NCBI RefSeq assembly: GCF_013294115.1
Contig: NZ_JABSNP010000025.1
Span: forward strand, 1 to 62,815
Origin: Hymenobacter caeli
Lineage (GTDB): Bacteria > Bacteroidota > Bacteroidia > Cytophagales > Hymenobacteraceae
Direction of reading: 5' to 3'
DNA: 62,815 nucleotides
A model generated the notes under the pieces. It was given only the letters and a program-made list of their open reading frames with translations. It was not told the DNA's origin and made no database searches. Shown piece after piece: positions 60,735 to 62,815 of this stretch; the stretch's first letter is position 1, and each line of letters begins with the position of its first letter. The translations under genes and the position numbers were made by a program.

Positions 60735-62300
60735 TTATTCCTCCGCCGGGCGGCTGTAGGCGTGGGCGCTGCGGCGGGGCGCGGTGGCATACGTGACGCC
60801 CGGGCCGGGCGCGGGCGGCCGGGCCCCGGGGTTGCCGTAGATGGCCAGGCGGGGGCCCCGGGCCGCCCGGGGCCCCCCTGCGATGACCTCGAATACGTCC
60901 GCGCCCTCTAGGCCTTCGAGGGTGATGACCTTGGTTTCACGCTTGAAAAAGGTGCGGGCCAGCAGCAGCGAATCGGCCCCCAGGGCCCCGGCGTACACGG
61001 CCACGGTGGTCGAGTCGGCGTAGCGGCGCACCACAAACCGCTCGGCCCCGGCGGTGCCGCCCACCGTGGGCCGGCGGCTGAGCTTGCGGTAGAGCGCGGC
61101 GGCCACGCCCGGCAGGGCCGCCCGCCGCTGGCGCAGGGCGGCGGCCAGGCCGGGGCCCTCCAGGGCATAGGCCGCGGGCGGCAGCAGGTGCAGGGCCGAG
61201 TCAATAACGGCGTCGGTGAGCTGCCGCTGCATGGCCGCCGCCGCCGCCCGAAACTGCCCGGCGGTGAGGCCCACCAGGCCGTGCTCGTCCAAATAATGGC
61301 CCTGTTGCAGCAACCCCAGCGGGTCGTGGAACGCGGGCCGGAACGTGTTCCACTTGCGCTCGGCGAAGCGCCGCGTGAGCAGCCAGGGCACCACGCCGTC
61401 GGCGGCCCGGTAAAACACCATGTCGCGGTCTTTCGGCACGGGCTGGTAGCGGAAGCGGCCCGGCGCGGCCCCGGGGGCCGGCACCTGGGCCCAGGTCCAC
61501 TGCCCGGCGTGGCGGTCCCAGTCGCCGAGCCAGGCGTCGAGCAGGCGGGCGCGGAGCAGGGCGGCGGGGTCGGGCCGGTGGTGCGGGTCGGCCAGCAGGT
61601 GCTTGTAAAAAGCTGGGCTGCTCAGCAGCGCCGTGGCCCCGGGCACGGCGTCGGCGGGCCGGGCGTCGCCGCTAAATTTTTCTTCCAGCCAGACAAGCTG
61701 GCCGCGCAGCTTGGCGAGCGAGTCGCCGGCCAGGGCGGGGTCTTCGGGCCGCACGTAGTACAGGCGCGGGTGGGTGTGGGGCACGCCCACGGCCCGCGCC
61801 AGCGGCGGCACGGCCAGGGCCGCGTAGGGGTGGGTAGCCGACACGTTGTCGCGCAGATAGTTGGCAAACACGGTGTTGCGCAGCCAGTGGGGCACCGAGC
61901 GGCGCGGGTCTTTGTCCACGGTGCGCAGCACGTAGGGGCGGTCGTCGGCGGCTTTCAGCCCCAGGCTGGTGCTGTTGAAGCCGCCGCCCAGCTTGCCCGG
62001 CCGCAGGGCCCCGCCGGGCGCGGCGGTGGCCAGGTCGAACACCGGCGCGGCCACCGCCGCGGCCCAGGTGCGGCGGTGGTGCTGCCCAAAAAATACCTCG
62101 TACAGCCCGCCGTGCCGCGCGTACTGCCGCCCGGCCGTGTAGCGGGCCGCTTGCTCCGAAGCTTCGGCGGCCCGCACCGGCAGGTGGGCATCGGCCTGGA
62201 AATAGTGCGGGCGCACGCAGCCGCCGGTGGCCAGCAGCCCCAGCAGCCCCAGCCGCCAGCGCAGCGCGTGAACGGCGCGGGCCAAAATAAAATCAGGCAA
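60735..62300 (-). CDS. Lipoprotein with kinase-like core of the BamA/phosphoesterase family, truncated form
   Basis: This 521-residue lipoprotein appears to start at TTG 62300 (LGLLGLLATGGCVRPHY, lipobox Cys ~28). GFNSTSLGLKAADDRPYVLR, VDKDPRRSVPHWLRNTVFANY and LLDAWLGDWDRHAGQWTWA belong to a Bacteroidota family whose usual members are ~1200 residues with a metallophosphoesterase in front and a surface-antigen barrel behind. Here both flanking parts are missing; DWDRH looks like a kinase catalytic loop. Whether it is active is unknown. Confidence 0.7.
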   Translation of the reverse strand: MPDFILARAVHALRWRLGLLGLLATGGCVRPHYFQADAHLPVRAAEASEQAARYTAGRQYARHGGLYEVFFGQHHRRTWAAAVAAPVFDLATAAPGGALRPGKLGGGFNSTSLGLKAADDRPYVLRTVDKDPRRSVPHWLRNTVFANYLRDNVSATHPYAALAVPPLARAVGVPHTHPRLYYVRPEDPALAGDSLAKLRGQLVWLEEKFSGDARPADAVPGATALLSSPAFYKHLLADPHHRPDPAALLRARLLDAWLGDWDRHAGQWTWAQVPAPGAAPGRFRYQPVPKDRDMVFYRAADGVVPWLLTRRFAERKWNTFRPAFHDPLGLLQQGHYLDEHGLVGLTAGQFRAAAAAMQRQLTDAVIDSALHLLPPAAYALEGPGLAAALRQRRAALPGVAAALYRKLSRRPTVGGTAGAERFVVRRYADSTTVAVYAGALGADSLLLARTFFKRETKVITLEGLEGADVFEVIAGGPRAARGPRLAIYGNPGARPPAPGPGVTYATAPRRSAHAYSRPAEE

Positions 62301-62722
62301 AGGATACAGCGGGACGGTGGTAAAAAAATACTAAACGAAGGCCCGGCGAGGTGGTTGAACCGCCCGGCTGCTTCCGGGCGGCGGCCCGCGCCCAGCCGCC
62401 AGCCGGGGCGGAATGGTCTTATAACGGGGTAAACAAGTAAGTAGCGGAGCGGGGCCTAGGTACCATGGCCCAGTAGCCAACGTAGAAACGCCCTTTTATG
62501 CCGTGCCGATTTACGTGAAATAATAATTACCCGGTATAATTAATAATTCGCTTACCTAAAAACAAGGGTGGGGCCAAAACGGCGTGGTCCGGCGGCTATC
62601 TCCGTCGTCGGGCCCCGCTGGCGCTGGCCTGGAGCCGTTGTTTTCTAGTAGGAGTGGCCCGACGAAACCCTGCGGGCAATTCGCCGGGCCACCCGTTTTA
62701 CACCACTGCCAAAACAAATTAT
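62301..62722. other. Gene-free 3' region
   Basis: These 422 bp have no supported gene. A hairpin of GTGGCCCG (62654-62661) with CGGGCCAC (62685-62692) is present, and 62510-62560 is AT-rich. A minus-strand frame across 62556-62807 shows no known domain and includes the terminal repeat. Confidence 0.6.
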
Positions 62723-62813
62723 GGTAGTGGATTAATTCAGGGTGGCGGTTGTAGATTGGTTTATGGTTTACACCCAGCATTATTGCGCCAAGTGCGCCAG
62801 TGACCAAATCCGC
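62723..62813. repeat. Terminal inverted repeat, right copy
   Basis: This is the exact reverse complement of 1-91; two further bases (cg) follow it. The flank inside the window differs from that of the left copy from the next base onward. Confidence 0.85.
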
Positions 62814-62815
62814 CG

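Noticed and set aside
62556..62807. An 83-codon frame at the right end as a transposase fragment
   Set aside because: No DDE or other transposase motif can be seen; only the terminal repeat makes it look mobile.

Overview
The window looks like a chromosomal segment, or a complete contig, from a Hymenobacter-like member of the Bacteroidota (Cytophagales). The evidence is a SusC/SusD/SusE outer-membrane uptake cassette, C-terminal type IX secretion (T9SS) sorting domains, TAnnTTTG-type promoter boxes, the Bacteroidota gene order yceD-rpmF-plsX-fabH-efp-accB-accC, a transaldolase/glucose-6-phosphate isomerase fusion, and a GC-rich sequence saturated with GGGGCC. I see no tRNA, rRNA, CRISPR array, phage or transposase gene. 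The window begins and ends with the same 91-bp sequence in inverted orientation.

Layout. 0.1-1.3 kb: an Smr-domain protein. 1.6-18.8 kb: a carbohydrate region holding a secreted GH13 amylase, a BadF-type sugar kinase, SusE/SusD/SusC, two exported proteins including an esterase, a T9SS cargo protein, a GH53 endo-galactanase and a GH5-like hydrolase; a LacI/PurR-type operator overlaps the -33 box upstream of the GH5-like gene. 19-25.8 kb: a minus-strand housekeeping run for fatty-acid/phospholipid synthesis and translation, headed by pdxA. 26-30.3 kb: a leucyl aminopeptidase and the Tal-Pgi fusion. 30.5-33.2 kb: an overlapping pair, a membrane-anchored 3'-5' exonuclease and a cNMP/CBS/nucleotidyltransferase protein. 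33.3-38.8 kb: a LacI regulator, rsmA, a 2-hydroxyacid dehydrogenase, greA, a HIT-NuiA fusion and an FkbM methyltransferase. 39-48 kb: exported hydrolases, including a NucA-type nuclease lipoprotein, and an aldehyde dehydrogenase. 48-54 kb: an ECF sigma/anti-sigma pair, a peroxiredoxin, a SemiSWEET and small envelope proteins, and an amino-acid permease. 54-62.3 kb: a small accessory stretch with AT-richer SUKH and frameshifted DUF4288 genes, an amidohydrolase, an APP1-type phosphatase, topoisomerase IB and a kinase-like lipoprotein.

The most interesting signals are: (i) a HIT hydrolase fused to a NuiA-like nuclease inhibitor, with a close NucA-type nuclease encoded 4.3 kb away; (ii) many long, near-perfect intergenic inverted repeats (arms of 19-42 bp), several being terminators whose stems continue beyond the U-tract, and one being an inverted copy of the 3' end of rsmA; (iii) the exonuclease/nucleotidyltransferase pair; (iv) a frameshifted gene that one extra G would restore.

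All calls come from reading the sequence by eye; no database search was run.
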